A stretch of DNA of 48,076 nucleotides from the NCBI GenBank assembly GCA_035574195.1, contig DATLZE010000086.1:1-48076 (forward strand). Reading direction: 5' to 3'. The position numbers and the translations under genes are program-made. Of this stretch, positions 1 to 7,073 are shown piece by piece (the stretch's first letter is position 1; each line of letters opens with the position of its first letter). The stretch comes from SG8-41 sp035574195 (GTDB lineage Bacteria; Pseudomonadota; Gammaproteobacteria; Burkholderiales; SG8-41). Below the pieces are notes generated by a model. It saw only the letters and a program-made list of their open reading frames with translations. It had not been told where the DNA came from and ran no database searches.

Positions 1-40
1 CCTTCGCCCTGCCCCTGGCCCGCTTCTTCCTCTTCGCCAT
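1..40 (-). CDS. 5' end of a lysine/arginine-rich protein (partial)
   Basis: The minus strand has a strong ribosome binding site (AGGAGG, complement of 47-52) six bases before an ATG at 40. The frame then runs off the window. The 13 visible residues are almost all Lys, Arg, Ala and Gly (MAKRKKRARGRAK), as in small DNA- or RNA-binding basic proteins or histone-like tails. Too little is visible to name it. It is the next gene after the DUF2442 gene on the same strand, so it may belong to the nrd transcript. Confidence 0.5.
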   Translation of the reverse strand, partial: MAKRKKRARGRAK

Positions 41-86
41 CGAAGCCTCCTTGCTCGCGACCCGGCCGCAGCCGCGCGGACGTTCC

Positions 87-347
87 CTAATGCAGCGCCG
101 CCTGCGCCTTGCTCGCGAGGTCCCGGTACAGCACCTCCGGATCGAGCTTGATCCCGCCGCTCCAGGTCACCGCGTTGGAGACCGGATCAATCGCCACCCG
201 GCTGAAGATGTCCTCGTCGGTGAGCGCCCCGTACGACTGGGTCGCCACCAGGTCGCCCAGGTACACGCGCCCCTCCAGCCCGTCGTCGAAACGGAGCCAG
301 AGCGTGTAGTTGCCCTCGGCGCGGCACTCGAGAATGGTGTGCTGCAT
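87..347 (-). CDS. DUF2442 domain protein
   Basis: An 86-residue protein of unknown function that resembles the DUF2442 family: short, acidic, with the typical order of an N-terminal beta segment (LWLRFDDGLEGRVYLGDL), a central phenylalanine region and a C-terminal W-x-G-G-I-x-L-D-P-E-V-L-Y. The ATG at 347 gives the usual family length; the same frame open further upstream is antisense to real sequence of nrdB. No strong Shine-Dalgarno sequence is visible. It lies 89 bp downstream of nrdB on the same strand and could be co-transcribed. DUF2442 proteins are often found beside toxin-antitoxin or housekeeping genes, so the neighbour gives no clear role. Confidence 0.75.
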   Translation of the reverse strand: MQHTILECRAEGNYTLWLRFDDGLEGRVYLGDLVATQSYGALTDEDIFSRVAIDPVSNAVTWSGGIKLDPEVLYRDLASKAQAALH

Positions 348-436
348 GGCGGATCGGCGTCTGCGGTATCTGCGGATGAGCAGACTGGAGCCCAAGCGCT
401 CGTGCCTCCCTGGTCGGTCGAAAAGAATCCCCTTCG

Positions 437-1543
437 CTAGTCCCAGCTCAGCGCGCCGCCGGTCTGGTACTCGAGCACGCGCGTCTCGAAGAAGTTGCGC
501 TCTTTCTTGAGGTCTATCATTTCCGCCATCCACGGGAAGGGATTGGTCGCGCCCTCGAACAGCGGATCGAGCCCGATCTGCTGGCAGCGGCGGTTGCAGA
601 TGAAGCGCAGGTATTCCTTGAACATCGGGGCGTTGAGCCCCAGCACCCCGCGCGGCATGGTGTCCTCGGCGTAGCGGTACTCGAGCTCCACCGCCCTGAG
701 GAACAGCCCGCGCACCTCCTCGCGGAACTCCGGCGTCCACAGATGCGGGTTCTCGAGCTTGATCTGGTTGATGAGATCGATGCCGAAATTGCAGTGCATG
801 GATTCGTCGCGCAGGATGTACTGGTACTGCTCGGCGGATCCGGTCATCTTGTTCTGGCGCCCGAGCGCCAGGATCTGCACGAACCCCACGTAGAAGAAGA
901 GCCCCTCCATCAGGCAGGCGAACACGATCAGGCTTTTCAGCAGTTTCTGGTCGTTTTCGGGCGTGCCGGTCCTGAACGCCGGATCGGTCAAGGTATCGAT
1001 GAACGGGATCAGGAACTCGTCCTTGTCGCGGATCGAGGGGATCTCGTGATAGGCGTTGAACACCTCGGCCTCGTCGAGCTGCAAGCTCTCCACGATGTAC
1101 TGATAGGCGTGGGTGTGGATCGCCTCCTCGAACGCCTGCCGCAGCAGGTACTGGCGGCACTCGGGCGCGGTGATATGGCGGTAGGTGCCGAGCACGATGT
1201 TGTTCGCGGCGAGGGAGTCCGCGGTCACGAAAAACCCGAGGTTGCGCTTGACGATGCGCCGCTCGTCCTCGGTCAGCCCGTTCGGGTCCTTCCACAGCGC
1301 GATGTCGCGGCTCATCTGGATTTCCTGCGGCATCCAGTGGTTCGCGCATGCGGCGAGGTACTTCTCCCACGCCCACTTGTACTTGAACGGCACGAGCTGG
1401 TTGACGTCGGTCTTGCCGTTGATGACGCGCTTGTCGGCGATGTTGACGCGCCGGTACTCGGGCCGGTCCGCGTCCGGGCGCGGCGCGGGGGATGGCGTCC
1501 CGGGGACCGCCCCCGGCGCCGGTTGCACTCCGCTCAGCAGCAT
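437..1543 (-). CDS. nrdB: Ribonucleoside-diphosphate reductase class I, beta (radical) subunit
   Basis: A 368-residue NrdB that houses the diiron-tyrosyl cofactor for reduction of ribonucleotides by NrdA. All expected ligands are visible: D109, E140, H143, E213, E247 and H250, with the radical tyrosine at Y147 in the E-x2-H-x3-Y motif (EAIHTHAY). The C-terminal tail ends in GGALSWD, consistent with docking to NrdA. The ATG at 1543 was chosen because it follows GAGGAG at good spacing and lies just after the nrdA stop (13 bp gap); an in-frame ATG at 1624 would overlap nrdA by 68 bp. The first 28 residues are Pro/Ala-rich and look disordered. The retained tyrosine argues against a manganese/iron class Ic enzyme. 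Confidence 0.95.
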   Translation of the reverse strand: MLLSGVQPAPGAVPGTPSPAPRPDADRPEYRRVNIADKRVINGKTDVNQLVPFKYKWAWEKYLAACANHWMPQEIQMSRDIALWKDPNGLTEDERRIVKRNLGFFVTADSLAANNIVLGTYRHITAPECRQYLLRQAFEEAIHTHAYQYIVESLQLDEAEVFNAYHEIPSIRDKDEFLIPFIDTLTDPAFRTGTPENDQKLLKSLIVFACLMEGLFFYVGFVQILALGRQNKMTGSAEQYQYILRDESMHCNFGIDLINQIKLENPHLWTPEFREEVRGLFLRAVELEYRYAEDTMPRGVLGLNAPMFKEYLRFICNRRCQQIGLDPLFEGATNPFPWMAEMIDLKKERNFFETRVLEYQTGGALSWD

Positions 1544-1556
1544 TCTCGGTCTCTCC

Positions 1557-4421
1557 TCACTGGCACGATTCGCATTCGGGGCTGTCGATCGAGCAGAACT
1601 TCGCGTCGCTCGCCGCAGCGGCAAGCCCGCCGTCGGCCGGCACCGCGTTCAACTGTCCGGTCGCGATGGTGGATTTCTCGGCCGAGGTCGCCCCGAGCGT
1701 TCTCAGGTAGTAGGTGGTCTTCAGGCCGCGGATCCAGGCGAGCTTGTAGATCTCGTCGAGCTTCTTGCCCGAGGCGCCCGCCATGTAGATGTTGAGCGAC
1801 TGCGACTGGTCGATCCACTTCTGGCGCCGCGCCGCGCACTCGACCAGCCACTTGGGATCGATCTCGAAGGAGGTGGCGTAGAGACTGCGCAGCTCGGGCG
1901 GCACCCGGTCGATCTTCGCGAGCGAGCCGTCGAAGTACTTGAGATCGGCGATCATCACCTCGTCCCAGAGGTTGAGCTTCTTCAGGTCCCGCACCAGGAA
2001 CTCGTTCACCACGGTGAACTCGCCCGAGAGGTTCGACTTCACGTAGAGGTTCTGGTAGGTCGGCTCGATGGACTGCGAGAGCCCGGTGATGTTGGCGATG
2101 GTGGCGGTCGGCGCGATCGCGAGGCAGTTCGAGTTGCGCATGCCGACCTGCTGGATGCGGCGGCGCAGCGCTTCCCAGTCGAGCGTGGTGGACATGTCGC
2201 ACTCGAGGTAGCCGCCGCGCTCCTCGGCGAGGAGCTTCAGCGTGTCGAGGGGCAGGATGCCGCGATCCCACAGCGAGCCCTTGAAGGTCGAGTACGCACC
2301 CCGCTCCTCCGCGAGATCGGCCGAGGCCGAATAGGCGCAGTAGGCGATCGCCTCCATCGAGCGGTCGGCGAACTCCACCGCCGCCTGCGAGCCGTAGGGG
2401 ATCCGCAGCAGGTGCAGGCAGTCCTGGAAGCCCATGATGCCGAGCCCCACCGGACGGTGCTTGAGGTTGGAATTGCGCGCCTTTCCGACCGAGTAGTAGT
2501 TGAGATCGATCACGTTGTCGAGCATGCGCATCGCGGTGCCGACGGTGCGCTTGAGCTTCTCCATGTCCATGCGGCCGGTCGAGAGGTCGAGGTGCGCGGG
2601 CATGTTGATCGAGCCCAGGTTGCACACCGCGATCTCGTCGGGACCGGTGTTGAGCGTGATCTCGGTGCAGAGGTTGGAGCTGTGCACCACGCCCACGTGT
2701 TGCTGCGGGCTGCGGATGTTGCACGGATCCTTGAACGTGATCCACGGATGCCCGGTCTCGTAGAGCATCGAGAGCATCTTGCGCCAGAGCTGGAGCGCCG
2801 GGATCTTCTTGTAGAGCTTGATCTCGCCGCGCGCAGCGCGCGCCTCGTACTCGAGATAGGCCCGCTCGAAGGCGCGCCCGTAGAGATCGTGCAGATCGGG
2901 CACGTCGGAGGGCGAGAACAGCGTCCACTCGCCCCCTTCCATCACGCGCTTCATGAAGAGATCCGGCACCCAGTTGGCGGTGTTCATGTCGTGGGTGCGG
3001 CGGCGGTCGTCGCCGGTGTTCTTCCTCAGCTCCAGGAACTCCTCGATGTCGAGGTGCCAGGTCTCGAGGTAGGAGCACACCGCGCCCTTGCGCTTGCCGC
3101 CCTGGTTCACGGCGACCGCCGTATCGTTCACCACCTTGAGGAACGGTACCACCCCCTGGCTCTTGCCGTTGGTGCCCTTGATGTGGGAGCCGAGCGCGCG
3201 CACCGGCGTCCAGTCGTTGCCGAGCCCGCCCGCGAACTTCTGCAGCAGCGCGTTCTCCTTGATCGCCTCGTAGATGCCGTCGAGATCGTCGGAGACGGTG
3301 GTCAGATAGCAGCTCGCGAGCTGCGAGCGGCGCGTGCCGGAATTGAACAGCGTCGGCGTCGAGCTCATGAAGTCGAAGGAAGAGAGCACGTTGTAGAACT
3401 CGATCGCGCGCGCCTCCCGGCTCTCCTCGGGCTCGTTCAAGGCGAGGCCCATCGCCACGCGCATGAAGAAGATCTGGGGCAGCTCGATGCGGCGCCCGCG
3501 CACGTGCAGGAAATAGCGGTCGTAGAGGATCTGCAGCCCGAGGTAGGTGAACTTGAGGTCGCGGTTCGCGTCGAGCGCAGCCCCGAGGCATTTCAGATCG
3601 TAGTGGGCGAGCCGCTCGTCGAGCAGCTCCGCCTCGATCCCGAGCTTCACGAACTGCGGCAGATACTCGGCGTAGCGGGTGTGCATCTCGGCCTGGGTTA
3701 CTTCCTCGCCGAGCGTCTCGAGCCGCAGCGAGTGCAGCAGCAGCCGCGCGGTCACATAGCTGTAGCCCGGGTCCTGCTCGATCAGCGCGCGCGCGGCGAG
3801 AATCAGCGACTTTCTCACCTCCTCCATCGGCACGCCGTCGTAGAGGTCGCGGCTCATCGCCGCGAGGATCGGCTCGGCTCTGACCTCGCGCCCGAGCCCC
3901 TCGCACGCCTCGCGCACCTGCGCCGCGATGCGCTCGAAATCGAGCGGGCGCGTCGTTGCGCCTTCCCGCACCGTGATGACCGGGGCCGCGGCGCGCGGCT
4001 GCTGCGCTTCGCGCGCGCGCGCGCGCTCCCTCGCCCGCTCCTCGCGGTAGAGCACGTAGGCGCGGGCGACGTTGTGCTCGCCCGCGCGCATGAGCGCGAG
4101 CTCCACCTGGTCCTGGATATCCTCGATGTGGAAGGTGCCGCCCGAGGGCTGGCGGCGCATGAGCGCGGCCACCACCGCCTCGGTCAGCCGCGCGACCTGC
4201 TCGCGCACGCGCGCGGAAGCCGCACCGGTGCCGCCGTTCACCGCGATGAACGCCTTCGTCATCGCGATCGAGATCTTCGACGGCTCGAAGGCGACCACCG
4301 CGCCGTTGCGCCGGATGACCTTGTATTGGGCGTAGCGCGCCTCCTCCCGGGCTCCGGAAGCCTCGGTGAGCAGCGAATTCGCAGCGGGGGTCGTCAAGGT
4401 CGTCTCGGTGGCGAGTTGCAT
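1557..4421 (-). CDS. nrdA: Ribonucleoside-diphosphate reductase class I, alpha (catalytic) subunit
   Basis: A 954-residue NrdA that reduces NDPs to dNDPs in the cytoplasm with NrdB. It is longer than E. coli NrdA because the N-terminus carries two ATP-cone-like allosteric segments (about residues 30-125 and 140-215) joined by an Arg/Ala/Gln-rich linker. Active-site cysteines are visible at C371 and C600, with the thiyl cysteine C585 inside N583-L-C-T-E587. Radical-transfer tyrosines are the YY pair at 904-905, and the C-terminal redox pair is in the tail CESC. The ATG at 4421 follows AAGGAG with 7 nt spacing. The gene is first in an nrdAB operon with NrdR and DnaA signals upstream. Confidence 0.96.
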   Translation of the reverse strand: MQLATETTLTTPAANSLLTEASGAREEARYAQYKVIRRNGAVVAFEPSKISIAMTKAFIAVNGGTGAASARVREQVARLTEAVVAALMRRQPSGGTFHIEDIQDQVELALMRAGEHNVARAYVLYREERARERARAREAQQPRAAAPVITVREGATTRPLDFERIAAQVREACEGLGREVRAEPILAAMSRDLYDGVPMEEVRKSLILAARALIEQDPGYSYVTARLLLHSLRLETLGEEVTQAEMHTRYAEYLPQFVKLGIEAELLDERLAHYDLKCLGAALDANRDLKFTYLGLQILYDRYFLHVRGRRIELPQIFFMRVAMGLALNEPEESREARAIEFYNVLSSFDFMSSTPTLFNSGTRRSQLASCYLTTVSDDLDGIYEAIKENALLQKFAGGLGNDWTPVRALGSHIKGTNGKSQGVVPFLKVVNDTAVAVNQGGKRKGAVCSYLETWHLDIEEFLELRKNTGDDRRRTHDMNTANWVPDLFMKRVMEGGEWTLFSPSDVPDLHDLYGRAFERAYLEYEARAARGEIKLYKKIPALQLWRKMLSMLYETGHPWITFKDPCNIRSPQQHVGVVHSSNLCTEITLNTGPDEIAVCNLGSINMPAHLDLSTGRMDMEKLKRTVGTAMRMLDNVIDLNYYSVGKARNSNLKHRPVGLGIMGFQDCLHLLRIPYGSQAAVEFADRSMEAIAYCAYSASADLAEERGAYSTFKGSLWDRGILPLDTLKLLAEERGGYLECDMSTTLDWEALRRRIQQVGMRNSNCLAIAPTATIANITGLSQSIEPTYQNLYVKSNLSGEFTVVNEFLVRDLKKLNLWDEVMIADLKYFDGSLAKIDRVPPELRSLYATSFEIDPKWLVECAARRQKWIDQSQSLNIYMAGASGKKLDEIYKLAWIRGLKTTYYLRTLGATSAEKSTIATGQLNAVPADGGLAAAASDAKFCSIDSPECESCQ

Positions 4422-4456
4422 GTACCAACTCCTTGAGTTTTAGGCTTTTCTACCTC

Positions 4457-4475
4457 AAGGGGAGTCGCTCCCCTT
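4457..4475 (-). other. Hairpin in the nrdA leader
   Basis: A perfect 8-bp inverted repeat (AAGGGGAG / CTCCCCTT) with a 3-nt loop lies between the predicted nrdA promoter and its ribosome binding site, about 36 bp before the ATG. It lacks a T-tract, so it is not an ordinary terminator. It may stabilise the mRNA 5' end; no function is shown. Confidence 0.5.
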
Positions 4476-4500
4476 CACCATCCTCCAAACAGGCATTCGA

Positions 4501-4516
4501 CCACTATATGTTGTGT
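4501..4516. promoter_or_regulatory. NrdR box 1 upstream of nrdA
   Basis: The 16-mer CCACTATATGTTGTGT agrees at 14 of 16 positions with the NrdR consensus acaCwAtATaTwGtgt, including the invariant C, ATAT core and GTGT end. NrdR is the ATP/dATP-sensing repressor of ribonucleotide reductase genes. The site lies about 15 to 30 bp downstream of the predicted start point of nrdA. Confidence 0.8.
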
Positions 4517-4531
4517 TCGAAGACCGGTTTC

Positions 4532-4547
4532 GATCAAATTCTAGTAG
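4532..4547. promoter_or_regulatory. Degenerate second NrdR box
   Basis: Placed exactly 31 bp from box 1 (three helical turns, the usual NrdR tandem spacing), this 16-mer keeps only 9 of 16 consensus positions but has the CWA and TWGT elements in register. It covers the predicted -10 of the nrdA promoter. The spacing is the main support. Confidence 0.5.
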
Positions 4548-4566
4548 CCTGATTTTCTGAAAGCAA
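4538..4566 (-). promoter_or_regulatory. Predicted sigma-70 promoter of nrdAB
   Basis: On the minus strand TTGCTT (4561-4566) and TAGAAT (4538-4543) are separated by 17 bp. The -10 is a 5/6 match and the -35 keeps TTG. The start point would be near 4531, giving a leader of about 110 nt. The -10 lies within the second NrdR box, which fits repression by occlusion. Confidence 0.6.
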
Positions 4567-4684
4567 TAGGCGGCAGGAACTTTTCGTTAACTCCTCGATT
4601 TATTGGAAGAAACGGCAGGCAAGGTGATGAAAAAGCAGGCAAAGCTGCTCACGAAACGAGCAGCCGGCCTGCGCTATGAAAAGC

Positions 4685-4693
4685 TGTGGATAA
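4685..4693. promoter_or_regulatory. Perfect DnaA box upstream of nrdA
   Basis: TGTGGATAA is the reverse complement of the strict DnaA consensus TTATCCACA. It lies about 120 bp upstream of the predicted nrdA -35. DnaA control of nrdAB is established in E. coli, so this could couple dNTP supply to replication here. It is a single box, so it does not indicate a replication origin. Confidence 0.6.
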
Positions 4694-4880
4694 CCAGCGT
4701 TAAAACGGGCGTCTCGCGCCGTTCTGAACGAGCGCACCGCAACGCCCGAAGGAGGCAGCGCTCGGCGCGCACCACTGCTCGGCGCGGAATGTTTCTCGAG
4801 GCCGCTCGCACGCGACTCGTCGGCTCGGCGCGAAGCTTCCGGCCTCGCTCTTCAGCTCTGGCTGCCGTCCAATAGCGGTT

Positions 4881-5501
4881 CTATATCCCGTCGGCTGTCC
4901 TCGGCGGCCCCGGCGGGCGAGCTCTTTCCAGCAATGCGCGCAAGCGCCCCCAGTCGAACGAGGGGCCGGGATCGCTCTTGCGCCCGGGTGCGATGTCGCA
5001 GTGCCCCGCGATGTCGCGGATGGGGTAGCGCGCCTGCAGCGCGCACGCGAGCTCGACGAGCTTTTCGTACTGCGCGTCGCTGAACGGCATCTCGCCCGTG
5101 CCCTCGAGCTCGACGCCGATCGAAAAATCGTTGCAGCGGCTGCGCCCCTTCCAGCTCGATTCGCCCGCGTGCCACGCACGCAGCTCGCACGGCACGAACT
5201 GGATCAGCTCGCCGTCGCGCCGGATCAGGAAATGCGCCGAGACCCGCAGGCCTTCGAGCCTCGCGTAATAGGGGTGCGCCGCGGGATCGAGCTGGTTGGT
5301 GAAGAGCTCGATCACGCCCGGGCCGCCGAACTCCCCCGGTGGCAGGCTGATCGCGTGGATCACCAGCAGCTCTACTCCGCAGCCGGCGGGGCGCTCGTCG
5401 CAGTTCGGCGATGGAATCCGCCGGGCGCCTTGTAACCAACCTTCCGCATCGAATCCTGCCGCTGGCATCAGGTTGCCGGTGTTCTCGCGTGCGGATTCCA
5501 T
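4881..5501 (-). CDS. ampD: 1,6-anhydro-N-acetylmuramyl-L-alanine amidase
   Basis: A 206-residue cytoplasmic zinc amidase of the AmpD family that cleaves the peptide from anhydromuropeptides during cell-wall recycling. The N-terminus has the family hallmark GW-x3-ARR-x-PSPN-x-DERP. Zinc ligands are the His in LLVIHAIS, and the His and Asp in GHCDIAPGRKSDPG. The substrate-site motif VSAHFLIRRDG and the W-H-A-G-x-S-x-W loop are present, and no signal peptide is seen, as expected for AmpD rather than AmiD. An alternative ATG at 5468 would give 195 residues, nearer the usual size; neither start has a clear ribosome binding site. It follows the response regulator gene by 88 bp on the same strand, an order common in betaproteobacteria. 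Confidence 0.93.
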   Translation of the reverse strand: MESARENTGNLMPAAGFDAEGWLQGARRIPSPNCDERPAGCGVELLVIHAISLPPGEFGGPGVIELFTNQLDPAAHPYYARLEGLRVSAHFLIRRDGELIQFVPCELRAWHAGESSWKGRSRCNDFSIGVELEGTGEMPFSDAQYEKLVELACALQARYPIRDIAGHCDIAPGRKSDPGPSFDWGRLRALLERARPPGPPRTADGI

Positions 5502-5589
5502 CGCCGGCGGATCCTCGCTCGGAGCACGGGGGAGTTCCGGGCCCCTCTTCGCTCGCGCGCCGTTTCAAAAGCCGAGCGGCGCCAGCCGC

Positions 5590-6981
5590 TCAGCTCCTCG
5601 GGTCGAGCTCCTCCTTGATGCCCAGGCGCTGCATGCGGTAGCGCAGCGCCCGGAACGTGATGCCGAGGAGCTTTGCCGCCGCAGTCCGGTTGTAGCGCGT
5701 CTTCTGCAGCGCCTCGAGAATCGCTTCCTTCTCGATACGCTCGAGATACTCGGGCAGCGGCACGCTTGCCCGCAGCCCGGCGAGATCCTGCTTGGTGATC
5801 GTGTGCGCGTCCTGGTGCGCACCGAGCTGCAGGTCCTCGGCGCTGATCTCGTCTCCGGAGGCGAGCGCGAGGGCGCGCTCCAAAATGTTCTCGAGCTCGC
5901 GCACGTTGCCGGGAAACGAATAGGACTGCAGCGCTTTCATGGCGCCGGAGGTGAGCCTCGGTGGCGCGACCTTGAGCGGGGCGGCGAGACGCGCCAGGAT
6001 ATCGGCCGCGATGAGCGGTATGTCCTCGCGCATCTCCCGCAGTGGAGGCATCCGCAACTCGATCACGGCCAGGCGATAAAACAAGTCATGCCGGAAATCA
6101 CCGGCCGCGACGAGCTGGTGCAAGTCCTGGTGGGTGGCGCTGATCACGCGTATGTCCACGGGAATTTCCTCGTTGGAGCCCACCTGACGCACGCTCTTCT
6201 CTTGGATCACCCGCAACAGCTTTACCTGCATCGCGAGCGGCAGCTCGGCGACCTCGTCGAGGAACAGGGTGCCGCCATGCGCAGCCTGAAAGAAGCCCTG
6301 CTTGTCCTGGTTCGCCCCGGTGAAAGCGCCTTTCTTGTAGCCGAAAAACTCGCTCTCCATCAAGTTCTCGGGGATCGCGCCACAATTCACCGGGAAAAAC
6401 GGCCCGTCGCGACGGGCGCTGCGTTGGTGTATCAGCTGTGCTGCGAGCTCCTTGCCGGTTCCCGACTCGCCAGAGATGTAAACCGGCGCCTGGCTGCGCG
6501 CGACGCGCTCGATCATCTCCTTTACCTGCACGATGACCGGGCTGGCACCGAGCAATTCGCGGGCGTATATGTTCGGCGGCACGCGCGCCGCCTTCTTCGG
6601 TTTCTCCATTGCTTGCAGCTTGAGCGCCTGATGCACCAGCGCGCGCAGCTGATTGAGCGAGACGGGCTTCGCGAGATAGTCGAAGGCGCCGGCCTTGAGC
6701 GCCGCCACCGCGTTCTCGGTGCTGCCGTGCGCGGTGATCACCGCCACCGGCACGTTCGGGTGGTTGCGGGTGACGTAGTCCACCACCGCCAGCCCGTCGC
6801 CGTCCGGCAGCCGCATGTCGGTCAAGCACAGATCGTAGTTGTTGCGGGCGAGCAGCGCGAACGCCTCCGAAGTGCTCGCCGTGCAGTGCGGCTCGAGCCC
6901 CATGCGCGCGAGCGTCATGGCGAGGAGCTCGCGAATGTCGGCCTCGTCGTCAACGACTAAAACCTGGCTCTTGGCGCTCAT
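5590..6981 (-). CDS. pilR: NtrC-family sigma-54 response regulator, PilR type
   Basis: A 463-residue activator. The receiver domain (residues 1-120) has the acidic pair D11-D12, phospho-acceptor D55 and K105. The AAA+ domain has Walker A GESGTGKE (171-178), the sigma-54 contact loop GAFTGA (218-223) and Walker B LFLDE (239-243). A Fis-type helix-turn-helix occupies about 428-453. The ATG at 6981 was chosen because the receiver starts at once; the frame open upstream is antisense to pilS. The PilS-type kinase lies immediately upstream and ampD downstream, the arrangement seen around pilRS in betaproteobacteria. No pil genes are in the window, so the target is inferred. A sigma-54-dependent role is certain from the GAFTGA motif. 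Confidence 0.88.
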   Translation of the reverse strand: MSAKSQVLVVDDEADIRELLAMTLARMGLEPHCTASTSEAFALLARNNYDLCLTDMRLPDGDGLAVVDYVTRNHPNVPVAVITAHGSTENAVAALKAGAFDYLAKPVSLNQLRALVHQALKLQAMEKPKKAARVPPNIYARELLGASPVIVQVKEMIERVARSQAPVYISGESGTGKELAAQLIHQRSARRDGPFFPVNCGAIPENLMESEFFGYKKGAFTGANQDKQGFFQAAHGGTLFLDEVAELPLAMQVKLLRVIQEKSVRQVGSNEEIPVDIRVISATHQDLHQLVAAGDFRHDLFYRLAVIELRMPPLREMREDIPLIAADILARLAAPLKVAPPRLTSGAMKALQSYSFPGNVRELENILERALALASGDEISAEDLQLGAHQDAHTITKQDLAGLRASVPLPEYLERIEKEAILEALQKTRYNRTAAAKLLGITFRALRYRMQRLGIKEELDPRS

Positions 6982-7073
6982 GGAACCCCGCTCATGGAGC
7001 GACCGAGCGAACCGTCTCGCGTACGGTGCACGGCACGCCGGCTCGGTCGCCCGATCGCCTCCCCGCGCGCTCG

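Larger units (their letters stand above)
4422..4880. other. nrd control region, no gene seen
   Basis: This 459-bp gap between nrdA and ampD is clearly richer in A+T than its surroundings in its nrdA-proximal half. It holds the nrdA leader with a hairpin, a promoter, two NrdR-type boxes and a DnaA box, listed separately. A 90-codon frame on the plus strand at 4603-4875 has an Arg-rich, low-complexity product and no ribosome binding site, so I do not call it. From about 4700 to 4880 I see nothing recognisable. Confidence 0.6.

Noticed and set aside
1185..4436. A 1083-codon open frame on the plus strand opposite nrdA and nrdB
   Set aside because: It is the antisense shadow of nrdAB in GC-rich DNA. 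The product is low-complexity His/Arg/Ala/Leu and there is no ribosome binding site.
4501..4693. A replication origin near the DnaA box
   Set aside because: Only one strict box is present, with no cluster, no AT-rich 13-mers and no dnaA or dnaN nearby.
4700..5179. A 159-codon minus-strand frame overlapping ampD
   Set aside because: It is an alternative frame of ampD with Arg/Ser-rich content.
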